DNA from: Labilibaculum manganireducens
Lineage (GTDB): Bacteria > Bacteroidota > Bacteroidia > Bacteroidales > Marinifilaceae
Assembly: GCF_002843385.1 (NCBI RefSeq)
Contig: NZ_MVDE01000027.1
Coordinates: 1-64,000, forward strand
Direction of reading: 5' to 3'
DNA length: 64,000 nucleotides
Part shown: positions 28,676 through 37,940 of the stretch, piece after piece
Layout of the letters: the number at the start of each line of letters is the position of its first letter
Position numbering within the stretch: the stretch's first letter is position 1
Translations under genes and position numbers: made by a program
The notes under the pieces: generated by a model
What the model was told of the DNA's origin: nothing
Databases searched by the model: none
Seen by the model: the letters and a program-made list of their open reading frames with translations, nothing else

Positions 28676-29857
28676 ATGAAAATCGATTTTACCATTTTTG
28701 AAGTTAACGATCTTCATTCAAAAAGAGAATTCATTGAACTTCCGGTACGACTTTATCAGAAAATGAAAAACTGGATTCGGCCTCTGGATTCGGACATTGA
28801 GAAGGTTTTTGATCCGAAACAAAACAAAATGTTTACTCATGGGGAGTGTATCCGCTGGATTCTTCAGGACCATAACAAACAAACCATAGGCAGAATTGCA
28901 GCTTTTATAGACCATAAAACAAAAGATTTAAACGAGCAGCCAACAGGAGGACTGGGCTTTTTCGAATGCATTAACAATAAAGACGCAGCCTTCGCTCTAT
29001 TTGACACTTGCAAAAATTGGCTGAAAGACAAACAAATTGAAGCCATGGATGGACCAATTAATTTTGGAGAAAGACATCAATGGTGGGGACTTCATGTTGA
29101 CGGAGATCACAAACCTGTTTATTGTATGTCTTACCATTTTAAATACTATCAGAATTTTTTCGACTCTTACGGATTCCAAATCTACTTTAAACAATATACT
29201 TACCGAACTAAGTTTGCAGTCGAAAGCTTAAGTGAAATTATAAAATGGAAAGCTAAAAGACTTCTAAACAACAACGAATACCAGATAATCCATTTCAACA
29301 AAAAAGACTCAGACAAACTCATAAAGGATTTTGTACACGTATACAACGAAGCCTGGGTGAAGGAGATACCTGGCATTGAAGGTATTTCCGAACAACAAAC
29401 TCAAGACCTGTTCAAGACCTTAAAACCAATCATGCATGAAAAATTGATGTGGTTTGCCTATCACAAAAAAGAACCCATTGGCTTTTTCATAATGATTCCG
29501 GACTTAAATGAACTTCTGCAGCATATAAATGGTAAAATGAACCTTTATGCAAAGCTTCGCTTCATCTACTACAAGCACCTGCAAAAAAACAAAAATGCAT
29601 TGGGTCTAATATTCGGAGTGGTTCCTGAGTTTCAAAAGCGTGGTATCGAGGCCGCAATGATTTACGAATTCTCCAAATCGGGTTTTGATTCCAACTTTCC
29701 ATTTTTAAATTTAGAAATGAATTGGATTGGTGATTTCAATCCAAGAATGAGCCATTTGATGGAGCACATTGGTGCAAAAATCTACAAAACTCATTATACT
29801 TACCGAAAACTATTCGATGAAACAAAAGAATTTAAACGTTCTGTAATTATAAAATAA
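28676..29857 (+). CDS. GNAT-like protein (YghO-type family), function unknown
   Basis: This 393-residue soluble protein has an N-terminal segment (FIELPVRLYQKMKNWIRPL, then GRIAAFID) and a central GPINFGERHQWWGL with PVYCMSYHFKYYQNFF. The C-terminal GNAT-like half includes FGVVPEFQKRGIEAAMIYEF, resembling an acyl-CoA-binding loop, and LNLEMNWIGDFNP. This order matches the poorly characterised YghO-like family. The predicted activity is N- or O-acyl (or aminoacyl) transfer, substrate unknown. It is translationally close-coupled to the flippase-domain gene, and a terminator follows. Confidence 0.7.
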   Translation: MKIDFTIFEVNDLHSKREFIELPVRLYQKMKNWIRPLDSDIEKVFDPKQNKMFTHGECIRWILQDHNKQTIGRIAAFIDHKTKDLNEQPTGGLGFFECINNKDAAFALFDTCKNWLKDKQIEAMDGPINFGERHQWWGLHVDGDHKPVYCMSYHFKYYQNFFDSYGFQIYFKQYTYRTKFAVESLSEIIKWKAKRLLNNNEYQIIHFNKKDSDKLIKDFVHVYNEAWVKEIPGIEGISEQQTQDLFKTLKPIMHEKLMWFAYHKKEPIGFFIMIPDLNELLQHINGKMNLYAKLRFIYYKHLQKNKNALGLIFGVVPEFQKRGIEAAMIYEFSKSGFDSNFPFLNLEMNWIGDFNPRMSHLMEHIGAKIYKTHYTYRKLFDETKEFKRSVIIK

Positions 29858-29886
29858 AAAAGCTGCTCGACTTTGAGCAGCTTTTA
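29856..29886. terminator. Bidirectional intrinsic terminator
   Basis: AAAAAGCTGCTC pairs with GAGCAGCTTTT around GACTTT. It ends the flippase/GNAT pair (+) and recQ (-), which converge here. Confidence 0.88.
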
Positions 29887-29907
29887 CTTTATTTTACCTA
29901 GAATAAT

Positions 29908-32085
29908 TTACAATCCATTTTCAGAATGATACAATATCCGCATTAAGCGAATGTCATCTTCCGAAAAATCTTCTTCTCCCAATTCTTCAAGAGCCACTTC
30001 AATACTATCGGTCTCGGCTTCGTCAAAATACTCCAGGATTTCCTCCTGACGATCCTCATCAATCGTCTCATCCACATAATAATTCAGACTCAGTTTCGTT
30101 CCCGAATAAACAATAGCCTCCATCTCACTAAGCAGATCAGAAAATGCCATTCCCTTAGCTTCGGCAATATCTTCCAAATCCATTTTCCGGTCTACGCTCT
30201 GAATAATATAAACCTTAAATTTAGATTTGTCAACTACAGAGCGAACAACCATATCTTGCGGTCTTTCGATATCATTCTCATCAACATGCTTGCCAATTAA
30301 ACTAACAAACTCCTTTCCAAACCGCTTTGCCTTACCAGCTCCTACCCCTTGTATATGAGATAGTTCTTCAATATTTACCGGATAATGAATAGCCATTTCT
30401 TCCAGAGAAGGATCCTGAAAAACCACATATGGAGGCACCTCTTTTTTCTTAGCAACCTGCCTTCTTAAATCTTTCAACATTGACAACAATGCAGTATCGA
30501 CAGTTGCCGTGCTGGCCGCTTTTGTTGCTTCCAAATCAACACCTTCAAAATCATGATCATCGGTAAGCATAAAAGGCACCGGATTTTTCAGGAATTTACG
30601 CCCTTCGGGTTTAAGTTTAATCACCCCATACTGCTCAATATCCTTTTCAATTAAAGAATGAACCAACGCTCTTCGAAAAACCATATTCCAAAAATGCTGA
30701 TCCCTATCTTTACCGCAACCAAACATCTCCAACTCATCATGCTTATATGATTTAATCGAAGAATTCATTTCTCCGGTAAGTATATTAACCAAATGATCTA
30801 TTTTAAAACGCTCCTTAACCAGCTTAACCAGTTTCAATGCTTTAATAACAAATTCTTCTCCCTGAAATTCTTTCTTAGGATGCAAACAATTATCACAATT
30901 GCCACAATTTGCATCAATATAATTCTCCCCAAAATAATGAAGTAAAATTGTTCGGCGACAAATAGCCGATTCTGCAAACGAAACTGTTTCCAACAAAAGC
31001 TGTCTGCCTATTTCCTGTTCTGCTACAGGTTTTCCCTGCATGAATTTCTCAAGCTTTTGAATATCCTTATAGCTGTAAAAAGTCAGGCATCGCCCTTCTC
31101 CTCCATCCCGGCCGGCTCTTCCTGTTTCCTGATAATAGCCTTCTAAACTCTTTGGTATATCGTAATGAATTACAAACCGAACATCCGGCTTATCAATACC
31201 CATTCCAAAAGCAATTGTAGCAACCACAACATCCACATCCTCCATCAAAAATTTATCCTGATTTCCGGAACGTGTTGAAGAATCCATTCCTGCATGATAA
31301 GGAACTGCTTTAATTCCATTAACCTGAAGCGTTTCGGCCAGTTCCTCAACCTTTTTCCGGCTTAAACAATATATAATTCCTGATTTCCCCGGATTTGCCC
31401 GGATAAACTTAATGATCTCTTTAGTCGCATTTACTTTTGGAAGAACTTCGTAATATAAATTAGGCCGGTTAAATGATGATTTAAAAACCAAAGCATCCAA
31501 CATTCCTAAATTCTTTTGAATATCATGCTGCACTTTTGGTGTTGCTGTTGCAGTAAGTGCAATTATCGGAGCCGAACCAATTTCATTAACTATTGAACGA
31601 ATCTTCCTGTATTCAGGTCTGAAATCGTGCCCCCATTCAGAAATGCAATGCGCTTCATCAACAGCGTAAAAAGAAATTTTCACCTGCTTAAGAAACTCAA
31701 TATTACTTTCTTTTGTTAACGATTCCGGAGCTACATATAAAAGCTTGGTTCTGCCTTCCAGAACATCTTCTTTTACTTTTAAGGTAGCTGATTTGGAGAG
31801 TGACGAATTCAAAAAATGAGCTACGCCATCATCTTCACCAAAATTTCTCATTGCATCAACCTGATTTTTCATCAGAGCGATCAATGGGGATATAACAATT
31901 GCTGTACCCTCCAACATTAATGAAGGCAATTGATAACACAATGACTTTCCCCCACCCGTGGGCATCAACACAAATGTGTCGTTACCACTTAAGATATTTT
32001 GAATTACCGGTTCTTGATTTCCCTTAAAATTCTCGAATCCAAAATACTTCTTTAAATTAGTTGATAATTCAAAGTTTTTTCCCAT
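29908..32085 (-). CDS. recQ: ATP-dependent DNA helicase RecQ
   Basis: The 725-residue SF2 3'-5' helicase acts in recombination and fork repair. Walker A MPTGGGKSLCYQLP, the DEAH box (AVDEAHCISEWGHDFRPEY), the helicase motif VI region GYYQETGRAGRDG and the zinc-binding Cys set (CRRTILLHYFGE with CGNCDNC) are present. A winged helix and an HRDC domain near IEELSHIQGVGAGKAKRFG follow. An additional C-terminal helical, acidic segment of about 120 residues follows HRDC, common in Bacteroidota RecQ. It is divergent from kdsD. Confidence 0.96.
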   Translation of the reverse strand: MGKNFELSTNLKKYFGFENFKGNQEPVIQNILSGNDTFVLMPTGGGKSLCYQLPSLMLEGTAIVISPLIALMKNQVDAMRNFGEDDGVAHFLNSSLSKSATLKVKEDVLEGRTKLLYVAPESLTKESNIEFLKQVKISFYAVDEAHCISEWGHDFRPEYRKIRSIVNEIGSAPIIALTATATPKVQHDIQKNLGMLDALVFKSSFNRPNLYYEVLPKVNATKEIIKFIRANPGKSGIIYCLSRKKVEELAETLQVNGIKAVPYHAGMDSSTRSGNQDKFLMEDVDVVVATIAFGMGIDKPDVRFVIHYDIPKSLEGYYQETGRAGRDGGEGRCLTFYSYKDIQKLEKFMQGKPVAEQEIGRQLLLETVSFAESAICRRTILLHYFGENYIDANCGNCDNCLHPKKEFQGEEFVIKALKLVKLVKERFKIDHLVNILTGEMNSSIKSYKHDELEMFGCGKDRDQHFWNMVFRRALVHSLIEKDIEQYGVIKLKPEGRKFLKNPVPFMLTDDHDFEGVDLEATKAASTATVDTALLSMLKDLRRQVAKKKEVPPYVVFQDPSLEEMAIHYPVNIEELSHIQGVGAGKAKRFGKEFVSLIGKHVDENDIERPQDMVVRSVVDKSKFKVYIIQSVDRKMDLEDIAEAKGMAFSDLLSEMEAIVYSGTKLSLNYYVDETIDEDRQEEILEYFDEAETDSIEVALEELGEEDFSEDDIRLMRILYHSENGL

Positions 32086-32318
32086 GTTTCCTATTGATAT
32101 GCTTTTTTCCCAAAAATATATGCGGTCGGCTAAATTAACATTTTACTTAGCAACCTAAAATTTTTAAATGGTAATTTTCACATCACCATTCATTCCCGTA
32201 TTACAAATTTCGATACTTTTGTATTTTAAATTTAGATAAACACTTGTACAATTCAAAACAAAAACTGCAATTAACAGATTTTAACTAATTATTAAAGTTT
32301 CATTTATCTGAGTTTAAT

Positions 32319-32326
32319 TAGCTTTG
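32319..32326 (+). promoter_or_regulatory. -7 element of kdsD-tatC
   Basis: TAGCTTTG lies 25 bp before the TTG start at 32351. The -33 position has only TTTC. On the other strand, TATTTTTG (32118-32111) is a possible -7 box for recQ. Confidence 0.5.
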
Positions 32327-32350
32327 TACATAAAATAAAAACAAGAAGAT

Positions 32351-33319
32351 TTGAAGCCTACATACGATATTAAGCAAATTGCAATAAAAACAATTGCAGA
32401 AGAAGAAAAAACCGTTGGTCAACTAAAAGAGTACATTGATGGAGATTTTGTTAATACTGTTGAATTGATCTTAAAAAGTAAAGGTCGGGTTGTAATTACG
32501 GGAATTGGTAAAAGCGCCAACATTGCCAACAAAATTGTGGCAACCCTAAATTCAACAGGTACCCCAGCCTTGTTCATGCATGCGGCCGACGCTATTCATG
32601 GGGATTTAGGAATGATCCTTCCTGATGACATTATTATTTGTATTTCGAAAAGTGGAAGTACACCGGAAATCAAAGTTTTAGTGCCACTCATCAAAAATAT
32701 GGGAAATACGTTAATTGCGATGGTTTCCGGATTGGATTCTTTTCTTGCAAAAGAATCGGACTATGTTTTAAAAGCCGTTGTCGAAAAAGAAGCCGATCCA
32801 AACAATTTAGCCCCAACAAATTCGACTACTGCTCAGCTTGTTATTGGAGATGCTTTAGCAGTTTCCTTATTGGAATGCAGACAATTCACCAGTCAGGATT
32901 TTGCAAAATATCACCCGGGAGGAGCTCTCGGAAAAAAATTATATTTACGGGTTAGTGATCTTTACAAAATTAATCTGGCTCCCAAAGTATCCGAAAAAGA
33001 AAATATTCGTCCGATTATCCTTGAAATTTCCTCAAAAAGAATGGGGGCTACTGCCGTTGTTGATAAAGAGAATAAACTTGTTGGAATAATCACTGACGGT
33101 GACCTTCGTAGAATGCTTGAACAAAATGAAGATGTAAGTAAATTAACTGCCCGCGATATTATGTCTCCAAAACCGAAGACTATTGATCCGGATTCACTTG
33201 CAATTAAGGCTTTCCAACTAATGGAAGACAACAACATCACTCAGCTTGCAGTTGTCGAAAATGAAAAATATGTAGGAATGGTTCATCTGCATGACATCTT
33301 AAAAGAAGGAATTGTATAA
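32351..33319 (+). CDS. kdsD: D-arabinose 5-phosphate isomerase (KpsF/GutQ family)
   Basis: The 322-residue enzyme converts ribulose-5-phosphate to arabinose-5-phosphate, the first step of Kdo synthesis for LPS. The N-terminal SIS domain has VITGIGKSANIANKIV, HAADAIHGDLG and SKSGSTPE. The C-terminal CBS pair has MGATAVVDKENKLVGIITDGDLRR and ITQLAVVENEKYVGMVHLHD. Translation must start at a TTG (MKPTYDIKQ), as no upstream ATG is in frame. tatC follows 27 bp downstream. Confidence 0.93.
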   Translation: MKPTYDIKQIAIKTIAEEEKTVGQLKEYIDGDFVNTVELILKSKGRVVITGIGKSANIANKIVATLNSTGTPALFMHAADAIHGDLGMILPDDIIICISKSGSTPEIKVLVPLIKNMGNTLIAMVSGLDSFLAKESDYVLKAVVEKEADPNNLAPTNSTTAQLVIGDALAVSLLECRQFTSQDFAKYHPGGALGKKLYLRVSDLYKINLAPKVSEKENIRPIILEISSKRMGATAVVDKENKLVGIITDGDLRRMLEQNEDVSKLTARDIMSPKPKTIDPDSLAIKAFQLMEDNNITQLAVVENEKYVGMVHLHDILKEGIV

Positions 33320-33346
33320 CTTGTCGCAATTTGTAAATCAATACGT

Positions 33347-34171
33347 ATGTCGGATAAAGAAGCAACAAATGAAGAAAACCAGATGAGTTTTCTTGAACAT
33401 CTGGAAGAACTAAGATGGCACTTAATGAGATCGGTTATTGCCGTTATGGTTTTTGCAATAGCTGCTTTTATCTTTTATGATTTCATATTTAATGTATTGA
33501 TTCTTGCGCCCAAAAACCCTGAATTCTTTACAAACAGAATGTTTTTCAAACTATCCGAGTATACAGGAGTTGAATCTCTGAAAATTAACACCCATCCATT
33601 TCAGGTTATAAATATTAACATGGCCGGGCAATTTGCAACACACATAAGTGTTTCCTTAGTGATCGGTATAATTGCCAGTTTCCCATACATATTTTACGAA
33701 TTCTGGAGCTTTTTAAAACCAGCTCTATACGATAATGAAAAGAAGCATGCAAGAGGATCTATTTTTTACACTTCATTTTTATTCGCTCTTGGAGTTCTCT
33801 TTGGCTACTACCTTATAACCCCACTATCAGTCCATTTTCTAGGATCTTACAGCATAAGTAATCAGGTTCTGAATCAAATAAACCTAACATCCTACATCTC
33901 ATCTATTACTTCAATTGTTTTGGCAAGTGGTGTAATATTTGAACTGCCCGTTCTTATTTTCTTTTTAAGTAAAATAGGTTTGGTATCCCCTGAATTTTTA
34001 AAAAAATACAGAAAACACTCTGTGGTTTTAATTTTAATTCTTTCAGCAATCATCACTCCTCCGGATATCTTTAGTCAGATACTGGTTTGTTTACCATTGA
34101 TGTTGCTTTACGAAATAGGTATTAAAATCTCGAAGCGGGTTCAAAAAAACCAACAAGCAAATTTGGGTTAA
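33347..34171 (+). CDS. tatC: Twin-arginine translocase subunit TatC
   Basis: The 274-residue inner-membrane protein has six hydrophobic helices. MSFLEHLEELRWHLMRS near the N-terminus is the TatC signature that recognises RR signal peptides. FYEFWSFLKPALYDNEKK and the late LILSAIITPPDIFSQIL also match. No tatA or tatB is visible in this window. It probably shares a transcript with kdsD. Confidence 0.95.
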   Translation: MSDKEATNEENQMSFLEHLEELRWHLMRSVIAVMVFAIAAFIFYDFIFNVLILAPKNPEFFTNRMFFKLSEYTGVESLKINTHPFQVININMAGQFATHISVSLVIGIIASFPYIFYEFWSFLKPALYDNEKKHARGSIFYTSFLFALGVLFGYYLITPLSVHFLGSYSISNQVLNQINLTSYISSITSIVLASGVIFELPVLIFFLSKIGLVSPEFLKKYRKHSVVLILILSAIITPPDIFSQILVCLPLMLLYEIGIKISKRVQKNQQANLG

Positions 34172-34251
34172 ACAATTACACAGTTTATTTGTATTTTCAC
34201 ATGACTAAAGTCTGGGTTATTTTTTATCCGGACTATCACTATTGTATATTT

Positions 34252-36768
34252 ATGAATCAGATTCTAAAAAAAGGATTTTTACTCTTTACTATTCTTATTA
34301 TTTCAGGCTTAACCTGCTCTAGTTTTGCACAAACTACAAAAATAAGAGGCCGAATAATTGATTCGGAAACTAAAGAACCGCTTCCGTTTGTAAATATTGC
34401 ATTCAAGGGAACTACCATTGGTACAACTTCGGATTTTGATGGACAGTATTTTCTTGAAACAAGAACACCATCAGATTTATTGTACATCTCTTTTGTAGGT
34501 TATAAAGAACAGGTATTTGAAATTCAAAAAGCCAGCTTTCAAACTATCAATGTCGAATTAAAATCAGAAACATTCGACTTGGCAGAAATTGTTGTTACTC
34601 CCGGAGAGAATCCTGCACATGTACTTCTCCGTAAAATTATCGCAAAAAAAGAAGCCAATAATCCTTCCCGGTTTGATTCGTACCAATACGAATCCTACAC
34701 CAAAATGGAAATGGATTTGAATAATATCAAAGACAGTTTTAAGAATAAAAAAATCATGCGGCAATTCCAGTTTGTTTTTGATTACATTGACACCTCTGTA
34801 ATAACCGGAAAACCTTATTTACCTGTTTTTATTACCGAATCTCTTTCGGACTATCATTTTCAGAAAAAGCCAAGAGTGGAAAGGGAAATTATAAAGGCAT
34901 CGCAAATGTCTGGTATAAACGACAACGCCAGTTTGGCACAATTTACAGGTCAGCTTCATCAAAATGTAAATATTTACGACAACTTTATTGATCTTTTCAA
35001 TATGGGTTTTGTAAGTCCTATTGCAGATGGCGGACTTCGCTATTACAAATATTACTTAACAGACAGCGCATTCAGGGAAGGTAGCTGGTGCTATCACATG
35101 TCATTTAAGCCTAAAAGAAAACAGGAACCAACTTTTGTAGGAGATTTTTGGGTAGCCGACACCACATTTGCCATACAAAACATGCAGATGCGTATCGCAA
35201 AAGATGTGAACCTTAATTGGGTTAAAGATTTGGTTAGCAACAATGAATTTCAGAAACTAAACGACAGTACCTGGTTCTTAAAAAAGCAAAATCTTTTTGT
35301 TGATTTTATGATAACAGAAAAAGATTCAACCAAACAAATGGGCTTTTTTGGCAGAAAATCAATTTCCTACAAAAATATTAAACTAAATGAACCAATAAAG
35401 GAGGAAATAATTAAGCTCGACAATAATGTTATTGTTGAAGAAACAGCCTTAAAACAGCCCAAAGAGTATTGGGACAATGCCCGTCCGTATCAATTATCAG
35501 AAAGAGAATCAGGCATTTACGCTATGGTTGATTCGATTCAAAACGTACCCTTATACAAAAATATAATTGATATTATCCAAACATTTGTTACAGGCTATTA
35601 CGTGAAAGGGAACTTTGAATATGGCCCGTATTATAAACTTTACAGCTTCAACGAAATTGAAGGAAACAGATTCATGTTTGGCGGGAGAACTTCGAATCAA
35701 TTCAGCACCAAGATAATGTTTAACGGTCATTTAGCCTACGGTGATAAAGACAATAAATTCAAATATGGATTGGGTTTTCTTTACATGATCAATAAGCTCC
35801 CAAGAGAAACTTTCGGAGTACAATACAAACATGATATTCAGCAATTAGGAAAAAGTCCAAATGCATTTACCGAAGGGAATATTCTATCCTCTATTTTGAA
35901 AAGAAACCCAAACAATAAACTCACGATGGTTAATCAACTTGAAACTCATTATGAGAAAGAATGGTTTCAGGGATTTTCGAACACTTTAAAATTTCGCTAT
36001 CGTGACATTAATCCAACCCAGTATGTTCCATTTAATGCTCCTGATGTAAGCGGAGGAATACCTGTTCCTGGAATAACATCTTCGGAAATTGAGCTAAGAA
36101 CCAGGTTTACCAAAAATGAAAGAGTAATAATGGGTGAATTCGAAAGAGTTCATCTGGGTGGACCATTCCCAATATTCAATCTTTACCTTACTATGGGCAT
36201 GAAAGATGTTTTGGGTGCCGATCACAATTATCAAAAAATTGATTTAAGCATCGAACACACCATAGAATTACCTCCCTTGGGAAATCTGTACTACTTGGTT
36301 ACTGCAGGGAAATTATTCGGAAAAGTTCCCTACCCACTCCTTCATTTGCACGAAGGAAACGAGACTTACGCTTTTGATCCGTATGCATTTAACATGATGA
36401 ACTATTACGAATTCACAAGTGATCAATACGTTAGTTTATTCGTTGAACATCACTTTAACGGACTCATTTTAAACAGAATCCCATTATTCAGGAAATTAAA
36501 ATGGAGAACTGTTGTATCGGGAAAAGGACTAATTGGCAGCTTAAGTGACAAGAACAATGGCTCATTAAACAATACTGAAGCTGAAATGATTTTCCCTAAT
36601 GGACTTTCGGATGTAAGCAAACCCTACTTTGAAGCAAGTGTTGGAATTGAAAACATATTTAAGTTTATCCGAATTGATGCTATGTGGCGATTAAATCATT
36701 TGGAAGACAATCCATATCAGGATTTTGAAAATTTTGGTATCCGGGCGATGTTCCAATTTACTTTTTAA
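34252..36768 (+). CDS. DUF5686 outer-membrane protein with carboxypeptidase-regulatory-like domain
   Basis: About 838 residues from the ATG at 34252, chosen because MNQILKKGFLLFTILII...SFAQ is a good signal peptide; an in-frame ATG at 34189 would put 21 unlikely residues before it. A CarboxypepD_reg-like beta-sandwich follows (KIRGRIIDSETKEPLPFVN, GTTSDFDGQY, ISFVGYKEQ). A large beta-strand-rich region after it is typical of DUF5686 and presumably forms an outer-membrane barrel ending FGIRAMFQFTF with a C-terminal Phe. The role is unknown; related proteins resemble TonB-dependent receptors without a plug. It follows tatC by 80 bp. Confidence 0.82.
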   Translation: MNQILKKGFLLFTILIISGLTCSSFAQTTKIRGRIIDSETKEPLPFVNIAFKGTTIGTTSDFDGQYFLETRTPSDLLYISFVGYKEQVFEIQKASFQTINVELKSETFDLAEIVVTPGENPAHVLLRKIIAKKEANNPSRFDSYQYESYTKMEMDLNNIKDSFKNKKIMRQFQFVFDYIDTSVITGKPYLPVFITESLSDYHFQKKPRVEREIIKASQMSGINDNASLAQFTGQLHQNVNIYDNFIDLFNMGFVSPIADGGLRYYKYYLTDSAFREGSWCYHMSFKPKRKQEPTFVGDFWVADTTFAIQNMQMRIAKDVNLNWVKDLVSNNEFQKLNDSTWFLKKQNLFVDFMITEKDSTKQMGFFGRKSISYKNIKLNEPIKEEIIKLDNNVIVEETALKQPKEYWDNARPYQLSERESGIYAMVDSIQNVPLYKNIIDIIQTFVTGYYVKGNFEYGPYYKLYSFNEIEGNRFMFGGRTSNQFSTKIMFNGHLAYGDKDNKFKYGLGFLYMINKLPRETFGVQYKHDIQQLGKSPNAFTEGNILSSILKRNPNNKLTMVNQLETHYEKEWFQGFSNTLKFRYRDINPTQYVPFNAPDVSGGIPVPGITSSEIELRTRFTKNERVIMGEFERVHLGGPFPIFNLYLTMGMKDVLGADHNYQKIDLSIEHTIELPPLGNLYYLVTAGKLFGKVPYPLLHLHEGNETYAFDPYAFNMMNYYEFTSDQYVSLFVEHHFNGLILNRIPLFRKLKWRTVVSGKGLIGSLSDKNNGSLNNTEAEMIFPNGLSDVSKPYFEASVGIENIFKFIRIDAMWRLNHLEDNPYQDFENFGIRAMFQFTF

Positions 36769-36812
36769 TAATCAGAAGAAATTACTGACCGGCTTTAAAC
36801 TTATATACAAAG

Positions 36813-36842
36813 TTTAATTCTCACAGATCTTTTCTATATTTG
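36813..36842 (+). promoter_or_regulatory. Promoter of lptB
   Basis: TTTA (36813-36816) and TATATTTG (36835-36842, followed by CACC) are separated by 18 bp. The ATG is at 36876. Confidence 0.65.
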
Positions 36843-36875
36843 CACCATTCCGATCCTTAAATATATTGAACAACG

Positions 36876-37610
36876 ATGATTTTAAGAGCTGAAAATTTAA
36901 TAAAAAGATACAAAACCAGAACTGTTGTTAAAGGTGTTTCTGTTGAAGTTAAACAAGGTGAAATTGTTGGCTTACTTGGACCTAATGGTGCCGGAAAAAC
37001 CACTTCATTTTACATGATTGTTGGGCTGATTCAGCCAAACGGTGGAAGAATCTTTTTAGACGACCGCGAAATTACAAATGAACCTGTTTATAAAAGAGCG
37101 CAATTAGGTGTTGGATATTTGGCTCAGGAAGCCTCTGTGTTTCGAAAGCTAAGTGTGGAGGACAACATCAGAGCTGTACTTGAAATGTCTGATTTCTCAA
37201 AAGAATACCAGAAAGAACGATTGGAAGAAATGCTGAATGAGTTTAGCCTGCAGAAAATCAGAAAAAGTCTTGGTATTCAACTATCGGGTGGCGAAAGAAG
37301 AAGAACCGAAATTGCAAGAGCTTTATCGATCAAACCAAAATTTATTCTTTTAGATGAACCGTTTGCAGGTGTCGACCCAATAGCGGTTGAAGATATCCAA
37401 GACATTGTTCGACACTTAAAAGATAAAAACATTGGAATTCTAATTACCGATCACAACGTACAGGAAACTCTTTCCATTACTGAAAGAGCCTATCTTTTAT
37501 TCGAAGGTAATATCCTTAAATCAGGAACTGCTGAAGAACTTGCAGCAGATGAAGATGTAAGAAGAGTTTATTTAGGGAAGAACTTTGAGCTTCGAAGAAC
37601 TGCAAAATAG
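36876..37610 (+). CDS. lptB: LPS export ABC transporter ATPase LptB
   Basis: The 244-residue ABC ATPase powers LPS extraction from the inner membrane with LptF/LptG. Walker A is [12 protein letters not shown], the Q-loop lies near [13 protein letters not shown], the ABC signature is [15 protein letters not shown], Walker B is [13 protein letters not shown], and the switch His is in [26 protein letters not shown] is characteristic of LptB. No lptF/G is adjacent. Another ABC ATPase is unlikely given these segments. Confidence 0.94.
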   Translation: MILRAENLIKRYKTRTVVKGVSVEVKQGEIVGLLGPNGAGKTTSFYMIVGLIQPNGGRIFLDDREITNEPVYKRAQLGVGYLAQEASVFRKLSVEDNIRAVLEMSDFSKEYQKERLEEMLNEFSLQKIRKSLGIQLSGGERRRTEIARALSIKPKFILLDEPFAGVDPIAVEDIQDIVRHLKDKNIGILITDHNVQETLSITERAYLLFEGNILKSGTAEELAADEDVRRVYLGKNFELRRTAK

Positions 37611-37705
37611 CTCATTTTCAAGAGAATTGAATTGAATCAGTATTCGATCAAAATTCAGACTTAGTATATTACTCAAAAAAACTTCGTTTTTTTTTCTGGC
37701 AGGTA

Positions 37706-37736
37706 TTGCAAATTATAAAAAACAGCTCTATATTTG
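37706..37736 (+). promoter_or_regulatory. Promoter of tRNA-Leu
   Basis: TTG (37706-37708) and TATATTTG (37729-37736) are 20 bp apart, and CACC follows. The mature tRNA begins 16 bp after the -7 box. Confidence 0.78.
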
Positions 37737-37751
37737 CACCGCAATTAACCC

Positions 37752-37833
37752 GCGGATGTGGCGTAATTGGTAGCCGCGCTAGACTTAGGATCTAGTGCCG
37801 AGAGGCGTGGGGGTTCGAGTCCCTTCATCCGCA
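37752..37833 (+). tRNA. tRNA-Leu, anticodon UAG
   Basis: The acceptor arms GCGGATG (37752-37758) and CATCCGC (37826-37832) pair fully. The anticodon stem CTAGA/TCTAG encloses loop CTTAGGA, giving anticodon TAG (reads CUA/CUN Leu). A long variable arm (class II) and a TTCGAGT T-loop are present. The discriminator is A; the 3' CCA is not encoded. It has its own promoter and a downstream hairpin. Confidence 0.96.
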
Positions 37834-37852
37834 CAATAAAAAGAATAACCTT

Positions 37853-37907
37853 AAACCGCCCGTACTTCCGATACTGATATGTGTCGATCGTGAGGCGGTT
37901 TTTTTTC
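37853..37907 (+). terminator. Terminator of tRNA-Leu
   Basis: AAACCGCC (37853-37860) pairs with GGCGGTTT (37894-37901) around a 33-nt loop that can itself fold, followed by T residues. Confidence 0.75.
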
Positions 37908-37940
37908 AATTAAAGAGGTTTTATCTATAATAGCTAAAAA

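Noticed and set aside
37752-37833. tRNA-Leu as a phage or integrative-element attachment site
   Set aside because: The gene is intact and directly followed by its terminator and tig. No integrase and no repeated 3' tRNA fragment is seen downstream.
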